Part shown: piece after piece, positions 35,735 to 45,226 of the stretch | Layout of the letters: each line of letters opens with the position of its first letter | Position numbering within the stretch: the stretch's first letter is position 1 | The notes under the pieces: generated by a model | What the model was told of the DNA's origin: nothing | The model's database searches: none | What the model saw: the letters and a program-made list of their open reading frames with translations, nothing else | Assembly: GCF_000218625.1 (NCBI RefSeq) | Contig: NC_015672.1 | Location: forward strand, 124,001 to 188,000 | DNA: 64,000 bases | Direction: 5' to 3' | DNA from: Flexistipes sinusarabici DSM 4947 | GTDB lineage: Bacteria > Chrysiogenota > Deferribacteres > Deferribacterales > Flexistipitaceae | Translations under genes and position numbers: made by a program

Positions 35735-36967
35735 ATGAAAGAGATTGTCATAATCGGTGCAGGATTTGGCGGTCTGAATGCTGCCAAAATTTTAGCCGGT
35801 AACAAAGATTTCAACATTACAATACTTGATAAGGAGAATCACCACCTTTTCAAACCTCTCCTTTATCAGGTAGCTTCAGCGGGATTAAATGAATCCGATA
35901 TCGCTTATCCAATTCGCAGCATTTTTGCAAAATATAAGAATGTAAAAGTATTCAAAGAGAATGTGGTGGATATTGACGGCGAGTCAAAAAAGGTTATTAC
36001 CGACTCTAAAATTCATCAGTATGACTACCTTATTATTGCCTGCGGTGCTGTGGAAAATTATTTCAAAAATACCAATTGGGTCAATTTTGCTCCTCCCCTT
36101 CAAAAATTGTCCCATGCCCAACATTTGAGAAATAAAATTTTGAATGCCTTTGAAATGGCTGAAAAATCTAAAGACGAGGAGGAAAGGAAAAAGCATCTGA
36201 CTTTTGTTATAGTGGGTGGCGGTCCCACCGGTGTGGAATTAGCTGGCGCAATTGGAGAAATTACACGTATTACTCTCACCAAAGAGTTCCGGAATATTGA
36301 TCCGTCTTTGTCCAGAATTATTTTAATTGAAGCAAATAACACAATTTTGCGCAGTTTTGATAAAAAACTTATTAAAAAGGCATTAAGGGATTTGGAGTCA
36401 CTGGGTGTTCAGGTATGGACTAACAGCAGGGTTACGGACATATCGGGTGATTATATAAATATTGCTAATGAGACCATCAAAACATCAACAATAATGTGGG
36501 CTGCCGGGACAATGGCAAACAGTTTAGCTGAAAAGATTAATTGTGATAAAGACCAAATGGGGAAAATACTGGTTGAAAATGACCTCAGCTTAAATCAGTT
36601 TCCGGATGTTTATGCTGTAGGTGATATTGTTCATTTTGAGCAAAACGGTCGCGTTTTGCCGGGCTTAGCTCCTGTGGCAATGCAGCAGGGAAAATATGCG
36701 GCAAAAGTAATTTTAAAAAGAGAAGCCGGGAAACCTTATAAACCATTTAAATACAGAGATAAAGGGCAACTGGCTACAATAGGCAGGAGCAAGGCAATTG
36801 CCGAAATAAAACGTTTTAAAGTTTCCGGAACATTGGCATGGATTACATGGCTTTTTGTACATATCTTATACTTGACCGGATTTAAGAACAGGATGCTTGT
36901 AATGCTGCAATGGGCGTGGTCGTATTTTACATTTAAAAAAGGCGCCAGAATAATTATCGATAAATAA
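35735..36967 (+). CDS. ndh: type II NADH:quinone oxidoreductase
   Basis: A 410-residue membrane-attached flavoprotein. It has the FAD-binding start EIVIIGAGFGGLNAAKIL (residues 3-20), HHLFKPLLYQVASAGLNESDIA typical of NDH-2, the NAD-binding FVIVGGGPTGVELAGAIGEI near 155-175, and VYAVGDI for FAD. A C-terminal amphipathic region (TWLFVHILYLTGFKNRMLVMLQWAWSYFTF) matches the quinone/membrane anchoring end. It oxidises NADH without pumping protons. An IS1380-type element sits 52 bases after the stop. Confidence 0.92.
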   Translation: MKEIVIIGAGFGGLNAAKILAGNKDFNITILDKENHHLFKPLLYQVASAGLNESDIAYPIRSIFAKYKNVKVFKENVVDIDGESKKVITDSKIHQYDYLIIACGAVENYFKNTNWVNFAPPLQKLSHAQHLRNKILNAFEMAEKSKDEEERKKHLTFVIVGGGPTGVELAGAIGEITRITLTKEFRNIDPSLSRIILIEANNTILRSFDKKLIKKALRDLESLGVQVWTNSRVTDISGDYINIANETIKTSTIMWAAGTMANSLAEKINCDKDQMGKILVENDLSLNQFPDVYAVGDIVHFEQNGRVLPGLAPVAMQQGKYAAKVILKREAGKPYKPFKYRDKGQLATIGRSKAIAEIKRFKVSGTLAWITWLFVHILYLTGFKNRMLVMLQWAWSYFTFKKGARIIIDK

Positions 36968-37019
36968 TGTCAGGGCAATGAATATCCAATCAATTGGATG
37001 TCTCCCAAGTATTTAATCT

Positions 37020-38638
37020 CTTTAAGATTGCATTAGGAGTTGCAAGCCACCTTTAAGATGTTGTAGATTAAGGTTTTAAGAAAACAAAAACCACAACCAA
37101 AAAGGTGACTTACAATGAGCAAACTAAACTACAAATTAGAAAGAAGCAATGATAAAATTACCCCATTTGGTGGAATATCTTTGTTAATCCCACTGTTAGA
37201 TAAGATGGGCATCCGAGATTTCCTTGATAAAGAACTTGATCATCCAGGCTCTAACAGAGGCAAACCGCCATCTTCTAAAATAATTCCTGTTATTCTATCG
37301 ATGATATGCGGTGGCAGGAGTTTCAGTGATATCGACAAACTTTCTTTTGATAAGGTTTTAAGCTATATCAGCGGTATTGAAGATATCCCGGATAGTTCCA
37401 GCATCAGTAGGTATTTTTCAAAAACAGAAAGCATGTTGGATGAAGTAGCAGTTAATAAAACAATCAGCAAACTGGGCAGTCTCAACTATAAAATAGTGAA
37501 AGATGCTTTAAAAAGAGAAAATTTATTTTCAGTTACTCTGGATCAGGACGCCACTTATGCAAAGGTGTATAAAAGGGATGCCAAGTATTGTTATAAGAAA
37601 TTTAAAGCATACAGTTCTATGACGTGTTTTATAGGAGAGAGCGGTTATTGTATAGACGAGGAATTTCGGGAAGGCAATGTAAGTGCCCAGGTTGGCATAC
37701 TTGAACAGCTTCAGAGAGTCCATAAATATCTTGAATCTTGTGGTATAGAAGTATCCAATGTTCGTAATGATTCTGCCGGTTACCAATCTAAAGTATTGAA
37801 TTACTGTTTTGATAACGATTTAACGTTTTTTATAGGAGGTGACCTTGATAGTTCAGTTCGTAAAGGAATAAATCATATACCATCTGATTCATGGAAAAGA
37901 TATAGAAATAGGTATGGAGATGAAAGTGATAATGAGGAAATAGCAGAGTTTATTCACTGTATGGAAAACACTAAGGAGAGTTTCCGTATAATAGTTGTTC
38001 GTAAGAAAATTGAGTCAGACAACCCCACAGTTCCGGAGCTTCTTGGTGATAAATATGAATATCGTGTTATTGCAACTAATTCAAAACTGGATGCAGAAAA
38101 GGTGGTACATTTTTATAATTTGCGCGGTGTTTGTGAATACAATATAAAAGAAGCAAAGTATGGTTTTAATTTAAAAAGCTTTCCTTCGGGTAATCTTGCG
38201 GGTAACGGCTTATGGTTTAAGACAGGAATACTGGCATATAATCTGATTATGTACCTCAAACGAATCATAATGGGAGGTGTCTATAAAAATAAAGAGATGG
38301 GTAGTATACGTTATCAGGTCATATCTATAGCGGGGAAACTTGTGTCCCACGGCGGTAATAAACTGAAGTTGTGCTGCAGTGTGGATATGTTCAAAAAAAT
38401 GGAACAGTGGAGGACAGAATGTTTAACGTTGTGACCTTTTTTCTTTACTTATGTTAACTTTGTGGACAATTCAGGCAATAGGCAGTATTGCTGTGTCTAA
38501 AAACGGTGTAAATGGAGAAAATTTATGCTTTAGTAAAGTATGAATGAAGTAATATTTGGAAAATCTTTTCTTGTATTTTAAAAACAACAGGAAAAATATC
38601 AAAATCGGAGTTTGTTATTTTCTAATGCAAAATTAAAG
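37020..38638 (+). mobile_element. IS1380-type insertion sequence, copy B
   Basis: The same 1,619-bp element as copy A, in the other orientation. It is flanked by a perfect 5-bp direct repeat AATCT at 37015-37019 and 38639-38643, so this is a simple insertion between ndh and the EamA gene. The 17-bp imperfect terminal repeats are present. Confidence 0.92.
37115..38434 (+). CDS. IS1380-type transposase (copy B)
   Basis: Intact 439-residue DDE transposase, identical in protein sequence to the copies at 20702 and 56332. Candidate catalytic blocks are LDQDATY, RNDSAGY and EYNIKEAK. Confidence 0.87.
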   Translation: MSKLNYKLERSNDKITPFGGISLLIPLLDKMGIRDFLDKELDHPGSNRGKPPSSKIIPVILSMICGGRSFSDIDKLSFDKVLSYISGIEDIPDSSSISRYFSKTESMLDEVAVNKTISKLGSLNYKIVKDALKRENLFSVTLDQDATYAKVYKRDAKYCYKKFKAYSSMTCFIGESGYCIDEEFREGNVSAQVGILEQLQRVHKYLESCGIEVSNVRNDSAGYQSKVLNYCFDNDLTFFIGGDLDSSVRKGINHIPSDSWKRYRNRYGDESDNEEIAEFIHCMENTKESFRIIVVRKKIESDNPTVPELLGDKYEYRVIATNSKLDAEKVVHFYNLRGVCEYNIKEAKYGFNLKSFPSGNLAGNGLWFKTGILAYNLIMYLKRIIMGGVYKNKEMGSIRYQVISIAGKLVSHGGNKLKLCCSVDMFKKMEQWRTECLTL

Positions 38639-38853
38639 AATCTGGTTTTTTTTGACTTTTAAAATCAAGTAATTATGGTACTGTAAGGGTATTTTTAATT
38701 ATTTAATAATTTTTTGGCAACACATGGATCGTTTATTCATTAAGTTGAGTATTCAAAACGGATGATATTTATTTACAAAATCCGTGGCTTTGACCGATTG
38801 AATAGAATCCGTCACTGTCGACAGAATTAATTTCATTTTCAAGAAGGAGAAAG

Positions 38854-39753
38854 ATGCCGGGTTTAAATACGATTTTTGTGATATTAGCTGCGCTGTGCTG
38901 GGGACTGTCAGGGGGGATTGGCGGTGTTTTAATGGCAGACGGCTGGGATCCATTCGTGGTCTCGTTCTATCGGGGTGGCATCGGTCTGTTGTTTGTTGTT
39001 GGCTGGCTGGTGCTGCGTCCTCAAAAGAGCGGTTTGACAAGCTGCCGTTTGTGGATTTGGTCGGCTGTTGCCGGGCTCGGTGTAGCCGGTAACTTTTCTT
39101 TCTATTTCGTAAGCATCTCTGAGGGCAGTGTTGCAGTTGCAGCCACTCTTATGTACTGTGCCCCGGTTTTTGTTTATCTCATATCCTTTTTTCTTAAAAT
39201 TGAGCGTCCCACTTTGGTTAAATGGATTGCAATTATTATGGTAATGATTGGAGTTGTGCTGCTTACCCGTATTTACCAGACCGGAACGGGAGGTGTAACG
39301 GTTATCGGCGCCGGGGCTGGGCTGCTTTCCGGACTGTCTTATGCTGTATTTATTTTCGGATTCAAATATGCGGCGCCTCACGGCAGCCCGCAGGCAATTC
39401 TCGTCATTGCGTTCACTGTTCTCGCCGCCGTGCTTATTTTGCCCGGTGATAACGAACAGGTTCTTGCGGTACTGAATACGCCGAGTTGGCCGCTGTTTGT
39501 AACTCTGGGTGTACTTGGAGCCGGATTATCATTCATTCTTTATATAATTGGGCTGAATCATACCGCCCCTGCCGTGGCATCAATTGTGGCAATGGTGGAG
39601 CCTGTTACTGCTTCGCTGTTTGGTGTTGTGGCTTTGGATGAAAGCCTTGTCGGTGTTCAGGTTGTGGGAATGGGACTGATATTGTTTACTGTCACTGCAT
39701 TAAGTGTGCATGGTGCCCAGAGGAAATCGTACGATTTGCCGGTTGCTGAGTAG
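38854..39753 (+). CDS. EamA/DMT-family transporter
   Basis: A 299-residue polytopic membrane protein with about ten hydrophobic segments in two EamA repeats (first about residues 5-140, second about 150-285). The second repeat ends ASIVAMVEPVTASLFGVVALDESL, a hallmark block of the family. It exports or exchanges small metabolites such as amino acids; the substrate is unknown. The coding sequence looks richer in G and C than its neighbours, and it stands alone between two mobile elements, so acquisition by transfer is possible. GAAGGAG precedes the ATG. Confidence 0.87.
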   Translation: MPGLNTIFVILAALCWGLSGGIGGVLMADGWDPFVVSFYRGGIGLLFVVGWLVLRPQKSGLTSCRLWIWSAVAGLGVAGNFSFYFVSISEGSVAVAATLMYCAPVFVYLISFFLKIERPTLVKWIAIIMVMIGVVLLTRIYQTGTGGVTVIGAGAGLLSGLSYAVFIFGFKYAAPHGSPQAILVIAFTVLAAVLILPGDNEQVLAVLNTPSWPLFVTLGVLGAGLSFILYIIGLNHTAPAVASIVAMVEPVTASLFGVVALDESLVGVQVVGMGLILFTVTALSVHGAQRKSYDLPVAE

Positions 39754-39832
39754 TGCTTACTCCGGATATCTCCTGTAATTTAACTGTTTTTAGTCAATAG
39801 TAAAAAAGAACCCATGTAAATTATACTTCTAA

Positions 39833-40196
39833 CACAAATTTCGCACTTGCACTTATTGCACGTCTTTGTTCACCCTGTTAAATATCAGCTTCGCTGATTG
39901 CCTGTGGCATTTAACAGGGCAGGGAGTGATAACGACGAAGCAAAATCTAATACCTATACGAGATTGCTTCGCTACGCTCGCAATGACGGACAAACCACGT
40001 AATTACGAGGAACGGAGTCCCGAAGTAATCTCATGTCTCTTACGGGAGATTGCCACAACCGAGCACTTAAATTCTTAAGTGCTCGGTCGCAAGGATGCCT
40101 ATGGCTAACACCAGTCTTTTAGACTGGTAAATATATTTAACATTCTATATGTTCGCTAAAAGCGAATGCTATACAAAACAAAGTGCGAAACTTGAG
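39833..40196. mobile_element. MITE-like element, family with 6-bp target duplication (copy 3)
   Basis: A 364-bp element with ends CACAAATTTCGCACTT and AAGTGCGAAACTTGAG and a perfect 6-bp flanking repeat TTCTAA (39827-39832, 40197-40202). It shares nearly its whole interior with copy 1 but carries an extra segment of about 85 bp (roughly 39957-40040) of the GAGATTGCTTCGCTACGCTCGCAATGACG type, which looks like a nested repeat insertion. It fills most of the gap between the EamA gene and the nitroreductase fragment. Confidence 0.82.
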
Positions 40197-40295
40197 TTCT
40201 AAGTATTTTTTAAAATTTTTATTGGTATCTGATTGTGCAGGTATTATACTTAAACATAAGTCTGGATACAAACTTTTCCACACAAAGGGGGCTTT

Positions 40296-40450
40296 ATGAG
40301 TGTCAGGAACACAATCACAGACAGAAGAGCATACAGGTCATTGGAGCCTTTTAATGTAACCGATGATTTAATCTATGATCTGGCCGAATGTGCCGGGCTC
40401 AGCTCTTCATGCTTTAACAATCAGCCATGGAGATATGTTTTTGTTTATGA
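40296..40450 (+). pseudogene. nitroreductase-family protein, N-terminal fragment cut by IS1634-type copy 2
   Basis: The 52 codons before the insertion read MSVRNTITDRRAYRSLEPFN..., then LIYDLAECAGLSSSCFNNQPWRYVFVYD. RRAYRSL and SSSCFNNQPWRYVFV are the FMN-binding N-terminal signature of nitroreductases. The frame then runs into the element and stops at 40493. The right-hand flank of the element does not continue a nitroreductase, so the C-terminal part is missing from this site. Confidence 0.82.
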
Positions 40451-42367
40451 CAGGAGTTTATCAGTTATAATCAAAAATGTAGTCCTAAACTGACTTAGTT
40501 TTTTGAAGAATGGCGTCAAATCGGGATTTAATTTTTTCCATGCGGGCTGATTTGTAGTACGTGTATATATGCATTTATTGTTGACATATATGTTATTGTG
40601 GTTTATACATAAGTATGTTTTTGAGAAAAGTAGAGTCCAAAAGAAAATCAGGGTATACGCATACAACCGTGCAGCTGGTGGAATCATACAGAAATGAAGA
40701 GGGTAAGAGCAGAACAAGAATTCTTTATCATTTCGGTCCATTGGATAAATTTCTTCAGGCTGATGCTGACAAGCTTGTAGACAGTGTATTGAAGATGAAG
40801 GGCGAGGTATTTCTTGATCATTTGGAAAAATTTGGTTCAGCTAAAAACTTTGGAGATTTGTTTACCATATTCCGTATATTAAAGGAGCTAAAGTTTTTCC
40901 AGGAAATAGAAAAGATTAAGGAGAGTGAAACCCGTATAGAGTTTGATCTGGTAGGCCATATTAACGCATTGATCTCAAATAGAATTAATGACCCTTCGAG
41001 TAAACTAAAGTTATTAAGCTGGCTTGAGTTAGTATATTTGCCGGAATTAAAATCAAGCGGAATCAACTATAATAACCTATTAAGATCGATGGATTTTTTA
41101 ATAAAGCATAAGAAACGTCTTGAAGATCGTCTTGCAGAGAGCGTGCTGAGTATTTTTGATTTAAGCCTGCGCATGTGTTTTTATGACATGACTTCGAGTT
41201 ATTTTGAGACGAACAATTTAAGTGATTCAGATATACGTTGTTATGGTTATTCAAGGGACAACCGTTCAGACAGGGTACAGGTGACTATAGGTGTAGTAAT
41301 GACAGAGGAAGGTATTCCGATAGCTCATTATGTGTTCCCGGGCAACACAGCAGATGTGAGTACATTGCAGGAAGTGGTAAAAGATATAAAGGATAGATTT
41401 GGAGACTTTCGTGAAGTTTCGATAGTAACGGACAAGGGGATGACAAGTGACAAGAATATAGATTATTTACTATCCGGTGATCATTCATTTATAGTTGGAG
41501 AATCCAAGACTAAAAAGATATCCAGAGAGATATTATCAGAAGCTAATACTGAGCAAGAGGACAAAGAGAGCGGTTTTACATATGAAAAGGTTGTGCCGTA
41601 TAAATATGAAGTTGACGGTATTAAAAGACTTTGCAATTTACGTTATGTTTGCAGTTTTAATCCTGAGACGTATCGCTTGAATGCTGAAAAATTCAAGGTA
41701 AAGCTTGCTGATTATGAAGAAAAGCTTTCGGAGATAAATGCTAAGGATATAGATTCAGCAGATAAGTATAGTCAACTTAAATCCTGGCTAAAATCACACG
41801 GTATGGTTAAGTGGTTTGATTTGTCTATTCAGGGAGACGTTGTTATTTCTAAATCCAATGATTCGGTTCTGTCTTCAGTTCAAGCCGGTTTTGGCTGGTT
41901 TTTAATAAAGTCCAACTTATCCTGGGAGTGGAACAAAGAAGAGCTTGTGTCAGGTTATAAGACATTATGGAAAGTGGAGCATGGTTTTCGTGAGTTAAAG
42001 CATTCATTTGATATCCGTCCTATGTATCATTGGACAGAAAGGCGCATTAGGGCGCATGTATTTCTTTGTTTCATAGGTATGGTAGCAACGAGTGTAATAG
42101 AGAAGAGGCTAAAAGATTCCGGGATTGATATGAGTTGGGAGAAGTGCTTGTATGAAATGCGAAAAATTAAAGTTATAGATTACAGGACAAAGTCTGGTAT
42201 TTATGGTCATGCTATTAATGAGATTAGTAAGCAGCAGGAAAAATTATTCAGAGCTGTGGGGTGTCCAAAACCTAAATTGGGACATTTGTAGTAAATAATT
42301 TTTTAAGCAAGTTAAGCTAAAATGCTTATATGCGGTATCTTTTTATATCACTGCTGATAAAGTCAAG
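40451..42367 (+). mobile_element. IS1634-type insertion sequence, copy 2
   Basis: The same 1,917-bp element as at 23746-25662, in the opposite orientation. Ends are CAGGAGTTTATCAG and CTTGACTTTATCAG. Unlike copy 1 no target duplication is seen: the left flank ends TTTATGA and the right flank begins ATAGATG. The left flank is a nitroreductase fragment; the right flank has an open tail IDEYRKKFLR and a stop, perhaps the end of another gene. Confidence 0.86.
40615..42291 (+). CDS. IS1634-type transposase (copy 2, intact)
   Basis: A 558-residue DDE transposase. The N-terminus FLRKVESKRKSGYTHTTVQLVESYRNEEGK is the IS1634-type start. Candidate catalytic blocks are CFYDMTSSYFE, SIVTDKGMTSD and VEHGFRELKHSFDIRPMYHW. 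It has Gln at codon 252 where copy 1 has a stop. It could act in trans on copy 1. Confidence 0.87.
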   Translation: MFLRKVESKRKSGYTHTTVQLVESYRNEEGKSRTRILYHFGPLDKFLQADADKLVDSVLKMKGEVFLDHLEKFGSAKNFGDLFTIFRILKELKFFQEIEKIKESETRIEFDLVGHINALISNRINDPSSKLKLLSWLELVYLPELKSSGINYNNLLRSMDFLIKHKKRLEDRLAESVLSIFDLSLRMCFYDMTSSYFETNNLSDSDIRCYGYSRDNRSDRVQVTIGVVMTEEGIPIAHYVFPGNTADVSTLQEVVKDIKDRFGDFREVSIVTDKGMTSDKNIDYLLSGDHSFIVGESKTKKISREILSEANTEQEDKESGFTYEKVVPYKYEVDGIKRLCNLRYVCSFNPETYRLNAEKFKVKLADYEEKLSEINAKDIDSADKYSQLKSWLKSHGMVKWFDLSIQGDVVISKSNDSVLSSVQAGFGWFLIKSNLSWEWNKEELVSGYKTLWKVEHGFRELKHSFDIRPMYHWTERRIRAHVFLCFIGMVATSVIEKRLKDSGIDMSWEKCLYEMRKIKVIDYRTKSGIYGHAINEISKQQEKLFRAVGCPKPKLGHL

Positions 42368-42413
42368 ATAGATGAATACAGAAAGAAATTTCTAAGATAA
42401 ACAGGCAGCAAAT

Positions 42414-42782
42414 ATGGGTGTTCAGATTAAAAGGGTATACGACACTGTGTCCCAGAGCGACGGTGTAAGAATTTTGGTGGACGGCATCTGGCCAAGAGGA
42501 ATTAAGAAAGAGGATTTGTCTCTGGATTTTTGGTTTAAGGATGCCGCACCCAGTATTAGTTTACGCAAATGGTTTTCTCATGATAAAGACAAATGGGAGG
42601 AGTTTAAAAAACTGTATTTTGCAGAACTGAAAACAAAAGCTGAGATTTTGGATAAATTGACTGATATTGCAAAAAATAATAATAAATTAACTCTCCTGTA
42701 TTCGGCAAGAAATCGCCGGTATAACCAGGCAGCAGCATTAAAAGAATTTTTAGAGAATGAGTTTGATATTTCTGAAAAGTGA
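42414..42782 (+). CDS. DUF488-family protein
   Basis: A 122-residue protein matching the DUF488 pattern: IKRVYDTVSQSDGVRILVDG, IWPRGIKKEDL, WFKDAAPSISLRKWFSHD, KWEEFKKLYFAEL and LTLLYSARNRRYNQAAALKEFL. The function of the family is not established. It starts 46 bases after the insertion element, and only a weak ribosome site is visible. The usual VDRLWPRG reads VDGIWPRG here. Confidence 0.85.
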   Translation: MGVQIKRVYDTVSQSDGVRILVDGIWPRGIKKEDLSLDFWFKDAAPSISLRKWFSHDKDKWEEFKKLYFAELKTKAEILDKLTDIAKNNNKLTLLYSARNRRYNQAAALKEFLENEFDISEK

Positions 42783-42830
42783 GGAATGGGGGAGATTGTG
42801 AGATAGTGAGATGGGGAAGTTGGAAGTTGA

Positions 42831-42910
42831 GGTTTACCCTGCTAAATATCAGCTTCGCCACGTCCGCCGGGAGGGCTGGTTGCCTACGGCATACAACAGG
42901 GTAAAGGTTA
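42831..42910. repeat. hairpin repeat TTTACCCTG...CAGGGTAAA
   Basis: The ends GGTTTACCCTG and CAGGGTAAAGG are complementary and enclose TAAATATCAGCTTCGCC and TTGCCTACGGCATA, a diverged form of the hairpin module in the 6-bp-duplication MITE family. It may be a decayed solitary module. The rest of 42783-43054 shows nothing recognisable. Confidence 0.5.
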
Positions 42911-43054
42911 AAGAAGTTGATAAAGTTGTGTACTCGGTTGGTATCCCACTGCCTTAACCACCTCAAGTATCTCAAATAAGTTTAATTACCTCCGTGTTAT
43001 TAGTCATGCCTTTTTAACTGTGTATATTTTAGTAGCTTGCCGATGAAAAAAGTC

Positions 43055-43083
43055 TTGATTTTAAGTGTTTTTGTCATTATACA
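43055..43083 (+). promoter_or_regulatory. sigma-70-type promoter of the tig-clpP operon
   Basis: TTGATT (43055-43060), a 17-base spacer and TATACA (43078-43083). It would give a leader of about 105 bases before tig. No heat-shock inverted repeat (CIRCE) was seen in the leader. Confidence 0.6.
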
Positions 43084-43195
43084 TATTCATCTTGAGTAAA
43101 GGCACAGTTATGTCTGGAATAAAATTGTATGAGAGCTTCAGGTCTCGTCACCTGTTTCTAAATAAAAAATCACAAATTTTAAAGGGGACAAAATT

Positions 43196-44575
43196 ATGAA
43201 GGTTGAAGTAAAAGATGTTGAAAATTCTCAGAAGGAACTGACTGTTGAAGTTCCTGCCGAGAAATATAATGAAAGATTTGAAGCGGAAGTCAAAAAGCTT
43301 GCTCCGACTGTAAAAATACCCGGATTCAGGAAAGGTAAAGCTCCTAAAAATATTATTATCAGGGAGCATAATCACAAGCTGAGGGTTAACGCTTTGGAGA
43401 ATCTTATTAATGATTCAGTTTATGAGGCTATAACTTCAGAGGGAATAAATCCGTTGAATACTCCGGTTATTAAGGATGTGAATTTTGAAGAGAACGAACC
43501 TATTAAATTCAAGGTTTATGTCGATGTATTTCCAGAGGTAAATATAGAAAATTATAAAGGCTATTCGTTTGAGAAGGAGATTGCCGAGGTCAGAGAGAAT
43601 GACGTGGAAAAAGTTCTTGAAGATCTTCGTGAGAAAAACAGTTCTTTTGAGCCTGTGGAAGATAAGGCTGTTGAAAAGGATGATATGGTTGTAATCGATT
43701 TTGTCGGCACAATTGACGGAGAGAAGTTTGAAGGCGGTTCGGCGAATGATTACAGCATTGTTGTGGGTTCAAATACGTTTCTGGAAGATTTTGAAGACGG
43801 ACTCATCGGGATGAAACCAGGGGAAACAAAAAATATTAAAGTGACATTCCCTGAAAACTATGCGAAAGACCTTGCCGGTAAAGAGGCAAATTTCGAGGTT
43901 ACGTTAAAAGAAGTTAAGCAGAAAGATGTACCTGAGCTTAATGACGATTTCGCAAAGGATATCGACGAAAACTGTGAAACACTGGATGATTTGAAAAAAC
44001 TTGTCAGAGAGGATCTTGAGAAAGAGGCCGCACAGATGGCTAAGGACAGGTTGTATGACAAAATTATCGAAAAACTGATAGAGGAAAATCCTTTTGAAGT
44101 TCCTGAAACTATAGTGGATGAGCAGGCCGGCAGGCTTGCTGACCAGACGCTGCAACAGTACATGTATATGTACGGCGTTAATCCGGAGCAGCTGGGGCTG
44201 AATAAAGACAATATAAAAGACGAGTTTAAGGCAAGGGCAGCAACTCAGGTTAAGAGTGCAATAATTCTTAACAAACTTGCCGAAATGCACAGCATAGAAG
44301 TAAGTGAAGAAGAAATGGAAAATAAAATTGAAGAACTTGCTGAAGAGATGAAAAAAGATGTAGAGGAATACAAAAAAGAAATTGAACAACAAGGCGGTAA
44401 AGAGAGTCTAAAGAATAACATCATGACAGATAAAATATTCGATTTTCTCGGCGAACATAATGAAATTGCCGAAAAATACGTTGATCCGGATGAGCTTGCT
44501 GAAAAGCAGAAAGCTGAAGAAGCAGCAGAGCAGGAAGAACCGGAAGAAAATAAAGAGAAAAGCGGGGAAGAATAA
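43196..44575 (+). CDS. tig: trigger factor
   Basis: A 459-residue ribosome-bound chaperone and peptidyl-prolyl isomerase. The N-terminal ribosome-binding signature is [15 protein letters not shown] (about residues 39-53), the FKBP domain begins near [21 protein letters not shown] and ends about residue 240, and a long helical C-terminal domain follows with a very acidic Glu-rich tail. AAAGGGGA precedes the ATG. The stop overlaps the clpP start by one base (TAATG), a coupled chaperone-protease arrangement. Confidence 0.96.
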   Translation: MKVEVKDVENSQKELTVEVPAEKYNERFEAEVKKLAPTVKIPGFRKGKAPKNIIIREHNHKLRVNALENLINDSVYEAITSEGINPLNTPVIKDVNFEENEPIKFKVYVDVFPEVNIENYKGYSFEKEIAEVRENDVEKVLEDLREKNSSFEPVEDKAVEKDDMVVIDFVGTIDGEKFEGGSANDYSIVVGSNTFLEDFEDGLIGMKPGETKNIKVTFPENYAKDLAGKEANFEVTLKEVKQKDVPELNDDFAKDIDENCETLDDLKKLVREDLEKEAAQMAKDRLYDKIIEKLIEENPFEVPETIVDEQAGRLADQTLQQYMYMYGVNPEQLGLNKDNIKDEFKARAATQVKSAIILNKLAEMHSIEVSEEEMENKIEELAEEMKKDVEEYKKEIEQQGGKESLKNNIMTDKIFDFLGEHNEIAEKYVDPDELAEKQKAEEAAEQEEPEENKEKSGEE

Positions 44576-45162
44576 TGAGTTTTTATGTACCATATGTGAT
44601 AGAACAGACAGGCAGAGGGGAAAGAGCCTACGATATATATTCAAGGCTTCTTAAGGACAGAATTATTTTCATGGGAACACCTATTGAGGATAATCTGGCT
44701 AATACAATAATTGCACAGCTTTTATTCCTGGAGGCTGATGACCCTGACAAGGATATCCACCTTTATATAAACAGCCCCGGTGGAGTTATTACAAGCGGCT
44801 TAGCTATTCTGGATACAATTAATTATATAAAACCCGATGTTTCCACAATCTGTCTCGGTCAGGCTGCGAGCATGGCTGCTGTTCTTTTGGCATGCGGAGC
44901 CAGTGGAAAAAGATATTCTGTACCCAATGCCAGAATAATGATTCATCAACCTCTTGGCGGATTTCAGGGCCAGGCGAAGGATATAGAAATTCATGCGAAG
45001 GAAATATTAAGGATGAAAGCCAGGATAAACGAAATACTGGCTGAAAAAACGGGAAAACCTCTGGAACAGATTGAGGCTGACAGCGACAGAGATTTTTTCA
45101 TGAGCAGTGAGGAAGCTCTCCAATACGGCTTGATTGATGAGGTCATCTCAAAAAGGTCTTGA
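44575..45162 (+). CDS. clpP: ATP-dependent Clp protease proteolytic subunit
   Basis: A 195-residue serine peptidase with catalytic Ser99 (GQAASMA), His124 (MIHQPLGG) and Asp173 (DSDRDFFM). It forms a double-heptamer chamber and works with ClpX encoded downstream. Length and the start [17 protein letters not shown] are standard. Confidence 0.98.
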   Translation: MSFYVPYVIEQTGRGERAYDIYSRLLKDRIIFMGTPIEDNLANTIIAQLLFLEADDPDKDIHLYINSPGGVITSGLAILDTINYIKPDVSTICLGQAASMAAVLLACGASGKRYSVPNARIMIHQPLGGFQGQAKDIEIHAKEILRMKARINEILAEKTGKPLEQIEADSDRDFFMSSEEALQYGLIDEVISKRS

Positions 45163-45226
45163 TAAAATTAATCAATACCGTATCTTGAATAACTGATAAA
45201 TTACGATTTAGTTGAAGAGGTGCCTA

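Noticed and set aside
20498-38638. A simple inversion between IS1380-type copies A and B explaining the mixed flanks of A
   Set aside because: Copy B keeps a perfect 5-bp duplication, and an inversion between A and B would have scrambled it too; the recombination partner of A must lie elsewhere.
19430-40196. Interpreting the repeated hairpins as a CRISPR array or regularly spaced repeat
   Set aside because: The copies are dispersed, vary in length, occur in both orientations and have target duplications; there is no regular repeat-spacer structure.
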